Source: Glaciecola sp049650345
GTDB lineage: Bacteria > Pseudomonadota > Gammaproteobacteria > Enterobacterales > Alteromonadaceae
Assembly: GCA_049650345.1 (NCBI GenBank)
Contig: JBARZY010000176.1
Location: 15,581-79,580 of the forward strand
DNA: 64,000 bases
Direction of reading: 5' to 3'
Below the pieces are notes generated by a model. It searched no databases, was not told where the DNA came from, and saw nothing but the letters and a program-made list of their open reading frames with translations. Each line of letters opens with the position of its first letter. Within the stretch, counting starts at the first letter, position 1. Position numbers and translations under genes: made by a program. Below, piece after piece: positions 1 through 9,046 of this stretch.

Positions 1-436
1 TCTCTAGTTGCACCTTTTTCACTTCAGCATTTGCGGCTCTTTGTTGCGCTTCTGCCAACTCTGACGGTGTAGGAATGGAAATAATATTATCGATATTTTT
101 AAACAGCACAAACGCAGTAATGGCAGAAACAACTGCGGTAATAGCTTTGAGTACGCCGTGCAAGCCGTAATTACCATGCCAGATGGTATAAACAGAGAAC
201 ACATGCGTAATGCCACAGCTTAAAATAAATAGTGCAAACAGCAGCAACATTCCCCTGAACTTTTGCTCGTTGCGTTTACGAACAAAAAATATAAGCGCAA
301 TAGGTATAGAAAAGTAGGATGCCGCAATCACCAAGTCGGATATTACGTTGGTCCATAAGATACCAGGTTGCCATAAGTAACAATGACCATGCGGCATGTA
401 ACTGCCGTCGAAGAATTCTTGCCAAAATACATTCAT
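1..436 (-). CDS. Sensor protein (probable histidine kinase), ethylene-receptor-like N-terminal domain, partial
   Basis: The gene starts at 436 and its C-terminal part lies beyond the left edge; 145 codons are visible. The protein begins MNVFWQEFFDGSYMPHGH and has three hydrophobic helices. Helix 1 carries ISDLVIAASYFSIP, helix 2 carries LSCGITHVF, and helix 3 carries LKAITAVVSAITAF. These match the plant and cyanobacterial ETR1 ethylene-binding domain: the helix 1 Asp, Tyr, Ile and Pro, and the helix 2 Cys-x3-His pair that holds Cu(I) in ETR1. A charged Ala/Glu-rich helix follows, as in the linker before GAF or kinase modules. Family knowledge makes it a membrane sensor; the output domain is not visible, so histidine kinase is an inference. 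Ethylene binding is not shown, because many bacterial relatives keep the fold with unknown ligands. Confidence 0.82.
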   Translation of the reverse strand, partial: MNVFWQEFFDGSYMPHGHCYLWQPGILWTNVISDLVIAASYFSIPIALIFFVRKRNEQKFRGMLLLFALFILSCGITHVFSVYTIWHGNYGLHGVLKAITAVVSAITAFVLFKNIDNIISIPTPSELAEAQQRAANAEVKKVQLE

Positions 437-489
437 AAATAACGTACCGAGTTGTAAGGGTAGAAATACATATTACTAGTCGCTCTATA

Positions 490-519
490 ATTGTATTTAA
501 ACACATTAACTGCTTGCAA
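490..519 (-). promoter_or_regulatory. Possible sigma-70 promoter of the sensor gene
   Basis: On the minus strand TTGCAA (519-514) is followed after 18 bases by TACAAT (495-490), about 55 bases before the start codon at 436. It lies in the 138-base gap behind the upstream gene. The match is by eye only. Confidence 0.3.
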
Positions 520-574
520 ACTATACAAGTAACTATTACGCCACCACTCATTATTTAACATATTTGATCGTTTT

Positions 575-1477
575 TTACTCTTTAGAGGAAGGCGAATTTA
601 CACGCTGGTCAATGTATTGTTGAAAGTTGGGGAGCTCAACACAACGCAAACTGCCGCCCGTTAAACCAGAAATAAACGCGGCGCTTTTTGAGGCTACCGA
701 ATCACAATACACCTCTATGTTGGCAGGCTGTTGAGGTAACTGCCAAGTGTCTTTGCGCTCCTCAAGCGGTGTAAGTGAAGGTGATGTTTGTGCGTGATTA
801 TGCGCTTTTGCCTCGTCTGCCGCTATACTCTGCCGCTTGGAAAAATGAAGCTTGTTCAGTGCATTCAGAGTTGATGTTGGCAGTATAGTGGGACGGCTAG
901 CTGCTGGCAGCGTTTTTTGTTGAACCACAGGAGGAGCATTTGTTGCTGTTTTTGGTGAGAGTTCAGGTGCCTTTATCTTTGTGTCTGACTGTTGGTCGTT
1001 GGGCTCTGTATTCAAAAGCTTATCGCTTGAATTATCAGTTGGTTCATTACTTTGCTTTGCGGTGTTCAATGTATGGGTGTCTTTTATTTGTTTTATTTGT
1101 AATGTGTGGGTGTCTTTTTTAGGCGCTTTGTTTTTAGGTGTTGTTGGCAGGTGCAAATAACTGATGATAGGTTTTGAGGTAACTTTATTTGCTGGAAAAC
1201 TTTCTTGGGTTGTTTGATACTGATAATTCGCTATAAGTATAACAATCAGCAAAACAACAATATGCAAGGCACCTGAAACAATAGCCCAGTGAATGCTGGG
1301 TTGCTTGCGCAACTTTTTGAATGCGGCTAACTCAACCACTGTGTTCCCGTTCAATGGCGGTATGGTAGGTTCAATTTGATGAGATGGCGTTAAAGCATTC
1401 ACGTAAACGGTATAAATCTGAAATAAGTGAATATATGAACCATAAATTTGATAGGAGTTCAGCCGCCGCGTAAACAT
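575..1477 (-). CDS. Membrane-anchored protein of unknown function
   Basis: I do not recognise this 300-residue protein. A single strongly hydrophobic segment lies near residues 64-84 (AIVSGALHIVVLLIVILIA). It is followed by a long Pro/Thr/Lys/Gln-rich low-complexity stretch and a small C-terminal region with two cysteines. This layout resembles TonB- or sporulation-related-type bitopic proteins, but no family motif is seen. The ATG at 1477 is the only ATG but has no Shine-Dalgarno and sits 13 bases from the ffh terminator. GTG at 1402 or at 1339 (preceded by GGGA) may be the true start. Two copies of a REP-like core inside the gene (1074-1115) encode the repeated peptide KDTHTL. Confidence 0.55.
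   Translation of the reverse strand: MFTRRLNSYQIYGSYIHLFQIYTVYVNALTPSHQIEPTIPPLNGNTVVELAAFKKLRKQPSIHWAIVSGALHIVVLLIVILIANYQYQTTQESFPANKVTSKPIISYLHLPTTPKNKAPKKDTHTLQIKQIKDTHTLNTAKQSNEPTDNSSDKLLNTEPNDQQSDTKIKAPELSPKTATNAPPVVQQKTLPAASRPTILPTSTLNALNKLHFSKRQSIAADEAKAHNHAQTSPSLTPLEERKDTWQLPQQPANIEVYCDSVASKSAAFISGLTGGSLRCVELPNFQQYIDQRVNSPSSKE
1074..1115 (-). repeat. REP-like core pair inside a gene
   Basis: TGGGTGTCT occurs at 1074-1082 and 1107-1115, in the same orientation with a period of 33 bp. On the minus strand each reads AAAGACACCCA followed by YACATT. It is the same core as the pair upstream of the RAYT transposase gene. Here it lies in the low-complexity linker of a protein gene and is translated as Asp-Thr-His-Thr-Leu twice. 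Confidence 0.6.
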
Positions 1478-1490
1478 TTATTGCGCGCAA

Positions 1491-1517
1491 TAAAAAGCCG
1501 GTACTAAATACCGGCTT
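1491..1517 (-). terminator. Rho-independent terminator of ffh
   Basis: The perfect 7-bp stem GCCGGTA (1497-1503) / TACCGGC (1509-1515) has a 5-base loop and is followed on the minus strand by TTTTTA. It begins 6 bases after the ffh stop codon. Confidence 0.85.
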
Positions 1518-1522
1518 GTTGA

Positions 1523-2959
1523 TTATTTTTTACGACCAAAGCCACCTAAACCAGGAGGCAGTCCTTTTGGCATTCCAGGCATTCCGCCACCTGGCATGCC
1601 GCCCATTCCGCCGGGCATACCACCCATTCCGCCCATACCGCGCATCATTTTTTTCATGTTGCCGCCGCCCATTTTTTTCATCATTTTTTGCATCTGCGTA
1701 AACTGCTTCAGCATGCGGTTAACGTCTTGTATTTGCGTACCCGAACCCGCCGCGATACGTTTTTTACGTGAACCTTTGATAACGTCAGGACGCTGGCGTT
1801 CACCGGGCGTCATTGAATTAATAATGGCTTCCATTTGGGTGAATTGTTTGTCGTTAGCTTGGTCTTTAATTTTCGCGCTCATACCGCCCATACCAGGCAT
1901 TTTGTCCATTAACGACATCATGCCGCCCATGTTTCGCATTTGCTCGAGTTGTTCTTTAAAATCTTGCAGGTCAAAGCCTTGGCCTTTTTGGATTTTTTTC
2001 GCAACACGCTCTGCTTTCTTGCGATCAACCTTGCGCTCAACGTCTTCAATTAAGCTCAGTACATCACCCATTCCCAATATACGTGAAGCAATACGCTGCG
2101 GGTGGAAAGGTTCTAAGGCGTCTAGTTTTTCGCCCATACCCAAGAACTTAATGGGTTTGCCGGTAATGTGTTTTACCGATAACGCAGCACCGCCTCTAGC
2201 ATCACCGTCGGCTTTGGTTAAGATAACGCCGGTTAATGGTAAGGCTTCGTTAAATGCTTTAGCTGTATTAGCCGCATCTTGACCGGTCATGGCATCAACA
2301 ACGAACAAGGTTTCAACAGGGTTCACGGCCTGATGCAACTGCTTTATTTCGTCCATCATTTTTTCATCAACAGCCAAGCGACCCGCAGTATCAACTAATA
2401 GCACGTCAAAGAATTGCATTTTTGCGTGGTCGATTGCAGCTTTCACAATATCGACTGGTTTTTGCATAATGCTTGATGGGAAGCATTCTACGCCCACTTC
2501 TTCAGAGAGTGTTTGTAGTTGTTTGATTGCCGCGGGACGATATACATCGGCACTCACCACAATCACTTTTTTCTTCTCGCGTTCAGTCAGGTATTTGGCT
2601 AACTTGCCCACGCTGGTAGTTTTACCAGCACCTTGTAAACCCGCCATCATGATCACAGCCGGAGGAGTCGCCGCAAGCTGCAGGCCTTCACTGCCATCGC
2701 CCATGGCTTGTTCTAATTCGCTTTGCACCACTTTGACAAACATTTGTCCAGGTTGCAGGCTTTTAGATACCTCTACACCAAGCGCACGCTCTTTCACCTT
2801 GCCAATAAAGTCTTTCACCACAGGCAAGGCCACATCGGCCTCGAGTAATGCCATACGCACTTCGCGTAAGGTATCTTTGATGTTATCTTCGGTTAAACGG
2901 CCTTTGCCGCTGATGTTCTTTAGTGTTTGACCTAAGCGGTCAGTAAGATTCTGAAACAT
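1523..2959 (-). CDS. ffh: Signal recognition particle protein Ffh
   Basis: This is the SRP54-type GTPase that binds signal sequences on nascent inner-membrane proteins and, with 4.5S RNA and FtsY, delivers ribosomes to the Sec translocon. The protein has 478 residues against about 450 in relatives. It has an N-domain, then a G-domain with GLQGAGKTT at residues 107-115, the box DTAGR, and TKADGDARGG. The C-terminal M domain is Met-rich and ends in a long Gly/Met/Pro tail (GGMGGMPGGMGG and similar) that accounts for the extra length. It diverges from ypjD-corB, the same neighbourhood as in E. coli. The 4.5S RNA gene is not in this window. Confidence 0.98.
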   Translation of the reverse strand: MFQNLTDRLGQTLKNISGKGRLTEDNIKDTLREVRMALLEADVALPVVKDFIGKVKERALGVEVSKSLQPGQMFVKVVQSELEQAMGDGSEGLQLAATPPAVIMMAGLQGAGKTTSVGKLAKYLTEREKKKVIVVSADVYRPAAIKQLQTLSEEVGVECFPSSIMQKPVDIVKAAIDHAKMQFFDVLLVDTAGRLAVDEKMMDEIKQLHQAVNPVETLFVVDAMTGQDAANTAKAFNEALPLTGVILTKADGDARGGAALSVKHITGKPIKFLGMGEKLDALEPFHPQRIASRILGMGDVLSLIEDVERKVDRKKAERVAKKIQKGQGFDLQDFKEQLEQMRNMGGMMSLMDKMPGMGGMSAKIKDQANDKQFTQMEAIINSMTPGERQRPDVIKGSRKKRIAAGSGTQIQDVNRMLKQFTQMQKMMKKMGGGNMKKMMRGMGGMGGMPGGMGGMPGGGMPGMPKGLPPGLGGFGRKK

Positions 2960-3155
2960 AAAACAACAATTTTGTATTTTCTAATATGAGAAAGAGTATA
3001 CAATAAGCGTAGCGTGAACGTAATCATTGCGTTAAGTTTATTCATATATTGTGAGAATTAAGGAGCTAGGCCTTGTTAACTCAGCGTTGGCATATAAAAT
3101 TTGATACCATCAACACGGTTAAGCGCCACGATGGATACAGTTGGAGACAATTACA

Positions 3156-3953
3156 GTGCTAGTTTACGTGTTATTTACTTCCGCGTTTCTTGCTTATTTA
3201 CTGGCAGGAAGCCTGTACACTAAACAGTTTTTTTCTCATTCATCAAAGGTAGTAAAAGTTGCACAACTTGCATTAATGCTAGCACTGGCAAGCCATTTAG
3301 GCCTGCTTATTGTTGAAGCTCACAGCACCGATGGGCAACGCTTGAGTTTGTCGTATGTGGCTTCTATGTTAGCGTGCCTAGTTACACTCACCATATTTAT
3401 TACTAATCGTTTTATTAAAAACTTAATATTCTTGCCAGTAGTATCTTTTGTTTCTGCAGCCGCCGTTTTAATAAGCGTTATCTTACCCAACACCACCGGC
3501 ATCACTGTGCAAATGAATGCGGCAATGATCACGCATATATTGTTGTCGTTAATTGCTTATGGCGTGCTAAGCATTAGTATGTTGTACGCCTGCCAACTAG
3601 CCTATATCAATTATCAGCTTAAGCATAAGAAACGCATTATGCTCACAGGTACATTACCCCCCTTAATGTCAGTAGAAAAGATTTTGTATCAGCTGATGTC
3701 CTACGGTGCAATTATGTTAATCATTGCGCTGGTAACTGGTTTTTTGTTTGTGCCCAATATGTTTGCTGACGGATACGCACACAAAACCTTACTTTCAAGC
3801 CTGAGTGTAGTGGTTTATGTGGCATGTATTGTGCTTCATCATTTTGTAGGGCTACGCGCAAGAGTCACAGTTATTCTCAATCTAATTGGCTTGAGTTTAC
3901 TAACCTTAGGGTATTTTGGCAGTCGTTTAGTACAAGAATTACTACTTCGCTAA
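3156..3953 (+). CDS. ypjD: CcsA/HemX-like inner membrane protein YpjD
   Basis: This polytopic membrane protein of about eight hydrophobic segments belongs to the cytochrome c assembly (CcsA) family and matches E. coli YpjD in length and in PPLMSVEKILYQ and LTLGYFGSRLVQELL near the end. Its exact role is unsettled; family members handle heme or sit beside CorB. GTG at 3156 is chosen because GGAG lies 9 bases upstream; a TTG at 3141 in the same frame would overlap that ribosome-binding site. The gene precedes corB by 49 bases on the same strand, the conserved ypjD-corB pair opposite ffh. Confidence 0.88.
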   Translation: MLVYVLFTSAFLAYLLAGSLYTKQFFSHSSKVVKVAQLALMLALASHLGLLIVEAHSTDGQRLSLSYVASMLACLVTLTIFITNRFIKNLIFLPVVSFVSAAAVLISVILPNTTGITVQMNAAMITHILLSLIAYGVLSISMLYACQLAYINYQLKHKKRIMLTGTLPPLMSVEKILYQLMSYGAIMLIIALVTGFLFVPNMFADGYAHKTLLSSLSVVVYVACIVLHHFVGLRARVTVILNLIGLSLLTLGYFGSRLVQELLLR

Positions 3954-4002
3954 GCACCATTAATGAACATTTTATTAGCAATTTGCTACAAGGAATACCA
4001 CA

Positions 4003-5295
4003 TTGGCTGATATTAGCACCACCACCCTGCTCATTGTTTTGGGTGTGCTGATTTTATTGTCTGCATACTTTTCAAGCTCAGAAACAGGCTTGATGAGTAT
4101 AAACCGCTATCGCCTCAAACACTTGGCGAATGAAGGCAAGGCAGGCGCAAAACGGGTTGAAAAATTACTTGAACGTCCAGACCGATTAATAGGGCTTATT
4201 TTAATTGGTAACAACTTAGTCAATATTGCTGCAACTACTATTGCCACTATTGTGTGTATAAGACTATATGGCGATTATGGGCCATTGATCGCAACTATTG
4301 CTCTTACCCTAATTATTTTGGTTTTTGCCGAAGTTACCCCCAAAACATTTGCCGCTTTATATCCTGAAAAAATAGCCTTCCCTAGTTCATTTATATTAAT
4401 ACCATTGTTATTTTTATTTACGCCGTTTGTAAAATTTGTCAATTTTATCACCAACGGGGTATTAATATTATTTCGCATTAATACCAAAAACAGTACCGAA
4501 AATGCCCTGAGTCGTGAAGAACTGCGCACCGTAGTTTATGAAGCTGGTAGTATGATCCCGCAAAAACACCAAGAAATGCTAGTGAGCATACTCGATCTCG
4601 AGAAAGTTACGGCAGAAGATATTATGGTGCCGCGAAGTGATATTTACGCCATCGATGTAAACGACGATTGGAAGGTTATTCAAAAACAACTCACCCACTC
4701 TCAGCATACTCGCGTGTTGTTATTCAGAGACTCTATTGATGACGCCGTAGGGTTCATGCATGTGCGCGATGCACTGCGTTTATTATCTAAAGACCAGTTT
4801 ACTAAAGCCACGATGCTGCGAGCAGTGCGCGAAATATTTTACACGCCCGATTCTACGCCATTACATACTCTAATGTATAAGATGCAAGCTGAGCGTGAAC
4901 GCATTGGATTGGTGGTAGACGAATATGGCGACATTCAAGGACTGTTCACCCTAGAAGATATTTTGGAAGAAATTATCGGCGACTTCACCACCTCGATGGT
5001 ACCCGACTACAGCAAGGAGGCCATTGAGCAACAAGATGGCAGCTACTTGGTTGATGGTAGTGCCAATATTCGCGAGCTCAACAAAGAATTGAGTTGGTCA
5101 TTCCCCACTGATGGGCCAAAAACACTGAACGGTTTAATACTTGAGTATCTTGAAGACCTACCTGATGCAAACATTAGTTTACGCTTGTCAGGTTATCCAA
5201 TTGAAGTAGTTGATATTAGCGATAACATGATAAAAACCGTTCGTATCATGCCAGAATTTTATAAGTCGCCCGAGCTCGACAGCGAAGAGTCGTAG
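4003..5295 (+). CDS. corB: CNNM/CorB-type magnesium transport protein (YfjD family)
   Basis: The 430-residue protein has a DUF21/CNNM membrane domain over about residues 1-150 (SSSETGLMSINRYRLKHLANEG is its hallmark opening), then a CBS pair around 200-320 (IMVPRSDIYAID; VVDEYGDIQGLFTLEDILEE), then a CorC_HlyC domain ending near residue 420. The family works in Mg2+ and Co2+ homeostasis at the inner membrane. The start is TTG, with AGGA 8 bases upstream (3991-3994). It lies downstream of ypjD as in E. coli, and the two are probably co-transcribed. Confidence 0.93.
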   Translation: MADISTTTLLIVLGVLILLSAYFSSSETGLMSINRYRLKHLANEGKAGAKRVEKLLERPDRLIGLILIGNNLVNIAATTIATIVCIRLYGDYGPLIATIALTLIILVFAEVTPKTFAALYPEKIAFPSSFILIPLLFLFTPFVKFVNFITNGVLILFRINTKNSTENALSREELRTVVYEAGSMIPQKHQEMLVSILDLEKVTAEDIMVPRSDIYAIDVNDDWKVIQKQLTHSQHTRVLLFRDSIDDAVGFMHVRDALRLLSKDQFTKATMLRAVREIFYTPDSTPLHTLMYKMQAERERIGLVVDEYGDIQGLFTLEDILEEIIGDFTTSMVPDYSKEAIEQQDGSYLVDGSANIRELNKELSWSFPTDGPKTLNGLILEYLEDLPDANISLRLSGYPIEVVDISDNMIKTVRIMPEFYKSPELDSEES

Positions 5296-5298
5296 GTG

Positions 5299-5499
5299 CT
5301 AGGATTTTTGCTTGGCACGTCTTTCACGTGCCTTTAGCTTAACCAACTCAACTTTTTCGTTGAGTTGACTTAAACTGAGCATAATGCTCTTTAGCTCTTC
5401 ATCATTTTCAATGTCATCATCAGCAACATGTTGCTGCAACGATAATTGTAAAGTAATGGGCAATGACACTTTCTGCATGTTCGTATTATACCTTGGCAA
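5299..5499 (-). CDS. Small coiled-coil protein of unknown function
   Basis: This protein of up to 66 residues is acidic in the middle (DDDIENDEELKS) and ends in a Lys/Arg-rich helix (KLKARERRAKQKS), a pattern that suggests a coiled coil. I do not recognise a family. The ATG at 5499 has no clear ribosome-binding site; a second ATG at 5478 gives MQKVSLPITLQLS and may be the real start. It lies 9 bases after the sixA stop codon on the same strand, so it could be co-transcribed with sixA. It is convergent with corB, with 3 bases between them. Confidence 0.5.
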   Translation of the reverse strand: MPRYNTNMQKVSLPITLQLSLQQHVADDDIENDEELKSIMLSLSQLNEKVELVKLKARERRAKQKS

Positions 5500-5508
5500 T
5501 GTGTTTCA

Positions 5509-6030
5509 TCAGTGTCCTTGATAAAACGCTAATTGCTCTCCCCAACCGTTATCTGTGTTGTAATCGATAATTAAGGTATCGGCAGTTTCAAAAATTCTTG
5601 CATTAAAGTCGGCACAAACTTTGTCAGCAAGTAGACTAACTAAAGGCATGTGCGTGATAACTAACATACTTTTGGGTGCATTAATATCGCTTGCATAGCC
5701 CTGAATTAAATCAGCCGTTTGCTGGGCATTACCCATGGGTGTAATGGTATCAATGGTAACTTGGTTATGAACCTTAATGCCCGCATTGACCGCGCGAAAT
5801 GTTTGTTGCGTGCGTAAATACGGACTGACAATGGCTAAGTCGACAGCAGGCTCTCTCGTATCATTGAGGCTGTCGCTTGTATGTGTTGCGCTGAGAAATT
5901 GTTCTATGGTGTTATGCAGCCATTTACCTACCCGCTGACTTTGCACTTTGCCCACCGCCGTAAGCGGTCGAGAGTGATCAGGTGAGGAATATTCTCCCGC
6001 ATCGCCGTGCCGCATTATGATTAATATCAT
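5509..6030 (-). CDS. sixA: Phosphohistidine phosphatase SixA
   Basis: This is a short histidine phosphatase of the SixA family (173 residues; E. coli SixA has 161). It starts MILIIMRHGDAG, where R7-H8-G9 is the catalytic phosphohistidine motif. The second conserved His is in LVITHMPLVS, and PYLRTQQT supplies the usual substrate-pocket Arg region. In E. coli SixA removes phosphate from HPt domains such as ArcB, and later work points to the nitrogen phosphotransferase system. The partner here is not shown. Confidence 0.92.
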   Translation of the reverse strand: MILIIMRHGDAGEYSSPDHSRPLTAVGKVQSQRVGKWLHNTIEQFLSATHTSDSLNDTREPAVDLAIVSPYLRTQQTFRAVNAGIKVHNQVTIDTITPMGNAQQTADLIQGYASDINAPKSMLVITHMPLVSLLADKVCADFNARIFETADTLIIDYNTDNGWGEQLAFYQGH

Positions 6031-6153
6031 GTTTTCAGTACTACCAACCTAAAGAAAAAAAAATAAATGACGCTACATTGCTATAGGCATTTTTGTGTCT
6101 ACTTACTTATAGGTACATCACAAAGTGAAAAACAGACTACTTAACCGCGCTGT

Positions 6154-9027
6154 ATGTCACAACATAACGGCGTTGACACGCTTTTCTTAACAATAAATAT
6201 TAACTTTGTTGCACACAACAGGTACATTTTGCAAAAGCATAGCACAACAGCATCAAAATCGTTATATAACACTACGCTGCAAACGTTAAATAATGGCGTT
6301 AAGCTCGCCATTTCGAAGTTTGCGGGCACTGGCAAAGCGTGTATTTCTGTGTCTATTAATAAAGGTCACTTCGATGCCTGTAAATACCCAGAAGGCTATG
6401 CGCACTTACTCGAGCATATGTTGTTTACGCCGAGTGTCAATTACCCCCATGAAAACGCGCTAGACCAGCATTTACAAGCATGCAACGGTGAAGTAAACGC
6501 ATGGACGCAAGATACCAACACCCAATATCAGCTTATTTGCAACGCCGAAGGTGTCGTCAGTGCTTGCGACATATTCATGGACCGATTATCTCGTCCTATA
6601 TTTGGGCTTGAACACATTAACAGTGAACTTGCAGCAATTGACGCCGAATTTACCCTAAAGCAGCATGAACCTGCGCGCCAATTATTGTCAGTACAAAAAG
6701 CGACCTGTTCAAACATGCATCCATTTTCACGTTTTAGTAGCGGCAACAAACAAACACTAGACTGTGGGTCGATAGAAAAGACGCAACATCTTTTACAGAC
6801 CTTTCATCGACACATAATGCAAAGCCAAAACATATGTATATGCCTTGCGCTACCTGATAGTCAAATAAATAATGCTGATATAACGCAAATGGTGTCAACA
6901 ATAGAACAGTCATTTCCGGCCAGTGAGCCAAGTCTAGCCACGATATTATCACCTCAATTGCATACTCAATACCCCGCGCTATATTTACCACAGCATTTGA
7001 ATCAATTTATATCGGTGAAATCCTCTCGCGAACAAGCGCAGCTAGTGGTGAGCTTTTGTATAGATATACCCAACAATAATGCCGTTGATAGTTTGTGTGT
7101 ATTGTTGTCGCATATGCTTGAAAGTAAACATGAATATGGACTTTATGACAACTTACTTAAAAGTGGCAATATTGTTGATTTGCATAGTTACTACAAAACA
7201 GTAGACGGGCAGCATTATGAATTTATGGTGAGCTTTAACCTCACTGAAAAAGGCAACACAGAAGCGGGTTATTGCATACAAGCCGTATTACAATACTTAG
7301 CATTTTTAGCAGATAAACCTATAGAATATTGGCGCTTTAGAGAGAAATCGCAACAATATAACTTACAAGCAAGTTTACAAAGTGAAGCAGGCAGTATTGA
7401 GCATGCTTTGCATATGTCTCAAAGCTTGCATCAACAATCGTTAAAAGATGCGCTAAGGCCTCCAGCATTTTTAACAGAAGAGGCACACACACTTTGTGGG
7501 CAATACATATCAACCTTTACGCGGGCAAATTGCAGAGTCTATTTTATTGCAAATTCAGTACAAGGAACTCATACCACAAAGCACTATCACGCCCACTATT
7601 CGGTGCAATCATTAAGTAATGTGCTACCTGTTAAGCCTATTCGCTTACACTTTGACAAGCCGCGTCAGAACCCATTTATGATAGGTGAAAATAAGCTAGT
7701 TGCCACTGAACAACGCAATAATCAAGCCTTATGTCTTGATTCTTCAAGCGTCAGCTTTAAGTTTTATCAACATACAGATTTTAATCAGCCTAATGGCGAT
7801 AGCTATATATCAATTACCGACCCAAACATGTACTCAAGCAGCAAGCAAATTGCAATTAAGCGAGTATGGCTTGCGTGTTTGAATGAATACTTACAGGCGC
7901 GATTTTTTGATGTTGAGCTTGCAAGCTTGCAGTTTCGGGTTTATCCACATCATCATGGCGTTAGCATACACACAAGCGGCCTTAGCGAAAAACAATTACT
8001 ATTGGCAATTGAATTAGTTAATAACATCAAACAGTTTAGGGCTAACAAAGCGCAAATCAAAAGGCACATTCAGCAGTGCGCAATACGCTTTCGTCATCAG
8101 CAGCAACAAAGCCCCTTTAATCAATTATTTGCTAAATTGAATGAATATTATCAAGCGCCACATAAAAAAAGCAGCCAAGTACTCGATAGCTTGTCATCAT
8201 TATCGGTTGATGACGTGCATGATGCGCAGCGAGCGTTTTTTACTCATAACTTTATTGAAAGCTTATTAGTGGGTAATTTTTCGGTGGTTGTTGCAAAGCG
8301 TTTTTTTGCACAGCTCAATAGTCGCTTTACTGCTTTCATAAGCAATACGAGTAAGTATAACAGCGAGCGTAAAATTGTGAAGCCGCAAGCTAACTATGGC
8401 GATGTAAAGTCTTCAGAGCACATACACCTGTGCACACCCAAGCTCAGTGAACAACATATCATTTTGCACTTCATTCCCAAACTATCAAACAACTGCAGTA
8501 AGCTAGATTTGGCAGCAAAGAGCTTGCTACTGGAAAAGTTGTTATCACCAATGATGTTTGACGTGTTACGCAAAAAATACAACATGGGATACATGATTGG
8601 CGCAGGCTACAAACCTATTGGAGGCCATCCTGGCGTAGTATTATATGCGTTATCACATACTCATACGCTTGATGATATTATGCTTGCAGTACGCGAAGCC
8701 ATACGCGATGCGATTGAAGCAGTAGTGGCACAACCCAAAATAGTGGCGCATTTAAGTAATGAATTGGTCAAACAAGTTATTCCAAAAGAAAAAGACGTGT
8801 CGCAAATCGCACAAAGAGCTTGGCTGCATTTTGATGACGACGAGCCTTTACGCGCATATGAAGACCTGATAATAGCGATTGAAACTTTACAAAGTACTCA
8901 TGTAATTGAATGTTTGCAGCAACTTTTGCATACCAGTATTGGACAGGTGTTGTTAAGTCAAAGTAGCGAAGCTATCAGTGAAAACCAAAAAGAACATGTG
9001 TTTAGTAGCTTCTCATCGAATAATTAA
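6154..9027 (+). CDS. Insulinase family (M16) zinc metallopeptidase, pitrilysin-like
   Basis: The 957-residue protein has the inverted zinc motif H84-L-L-E87-H88 (YAHLLEHMLF) and the third ligand E165 (AIDAEF), exactly 76 residues after His88, as in pitrilysin and insulin-degrading enzyme. Four M16 half-domains are expected at this length; the C-terminal half keeps the R/Y substrate region (LRKKYNMGYMIGAGY). E. coli pitrilysin is periplasmic and degrades small peptides, but no convincing signal peptide is seen here. The ATG at 6154 lacks a ribosome-binding site. A TTG at 6229 has AGG six bases upstream and would remove a non-conserved N-terminus. Confidence 0.9.
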   Translation: MSQHNGVDTLFLTININFVAHNRYILQKHSTTASKSLYNTTLQTLNNGVKLAISKFAGTGKACISVSINKGHFDACKYPEGYAHLLEHMLFTPSVNYPHENALDQHLQACNGEVNAWTQDTNTQYQLICNAEGVVSACDIFMDRLSRPIFGLEHINSELAAIDAEFTLKQHEPARQLLSVQKATCSNMHPFSRFSSGNKQTLDCGSIEKTQHLLQTFHRHIMQSQNICICLALPDSQINNADITQMVSTIEQSFPASEPSLATILSPQLHTQYPALYLPQHLNQFISVKSSREQAQLVVSFCIDIPNNNAVDSLCVLLSHMLESKHEYGLYDNLLKSGNIVDLHSYYKTVDGQHYEFMVSFNLTEKGNTEAGYCIQAVLQYLAFLADKPIEYWRFREKSQQYNLQASLQSEAGSIEHALHMSQSLHQQSLKDALRPPAFLTEEAHTLCGQYISTFTRANCRVYFIANSVQGTHTTKHYHAHYSVQSLSNVLPVKPIRLHFDKPRQNPFMIGENKLVATEQRNNQALCLDSSSVSFKFYQHTDFNQPNGDSYISITDPNMYSSSKQIAIKRVWLACLNEYLQARFFDVELASLQFRVYPHHHGVSIHTSGLSEKQLLLAIELVNNIKQFRANKAQIKRHIQQCAIRFRHQQQQSPFNQLFAKLNEYYQAPHKKSSQVLDSLSSLSVDDVHDAQRAFFTHNFIESLLVGNFSVVVAKRFFAQLNSRFTAFISNTSKYNSERKIVKPQANYGDVKSSEHIHLCTPKLSEQHIILHFIPKLSNNCSKLDLAAKSLLLEKLLSPMMFDVLRKKYNMGYMIGAGYKPIGGHPGVVLYALSHTHTLDDIMLAVREAIRDAIEAVVAQPKIVAHLSNELVKQVIPKEKDVSQIAQRAWLHFDDDEPLRAYEDLIIAIETLQSTHVIECLQQLLHTSIGQVLLSQSSEAISENQKEHVFSSFSSNN

Positions 9028-9046
9028 GCGCGAACGCAAAACAGGA

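Noticed and set aside
276..551. Minus-strand frame of 91 codons at the left edge
   Set aside because: It lies in another frame of the sensor gene (1-436), whose ETR1-like residues are clear.
1596..2282. Plus-strand open frame of 228 codons opposite ffh
   Set aside because: It mirrors the Met/Gly-rich M domain of ffh, giving Pro/Ile runs; the ffh frame is certain.
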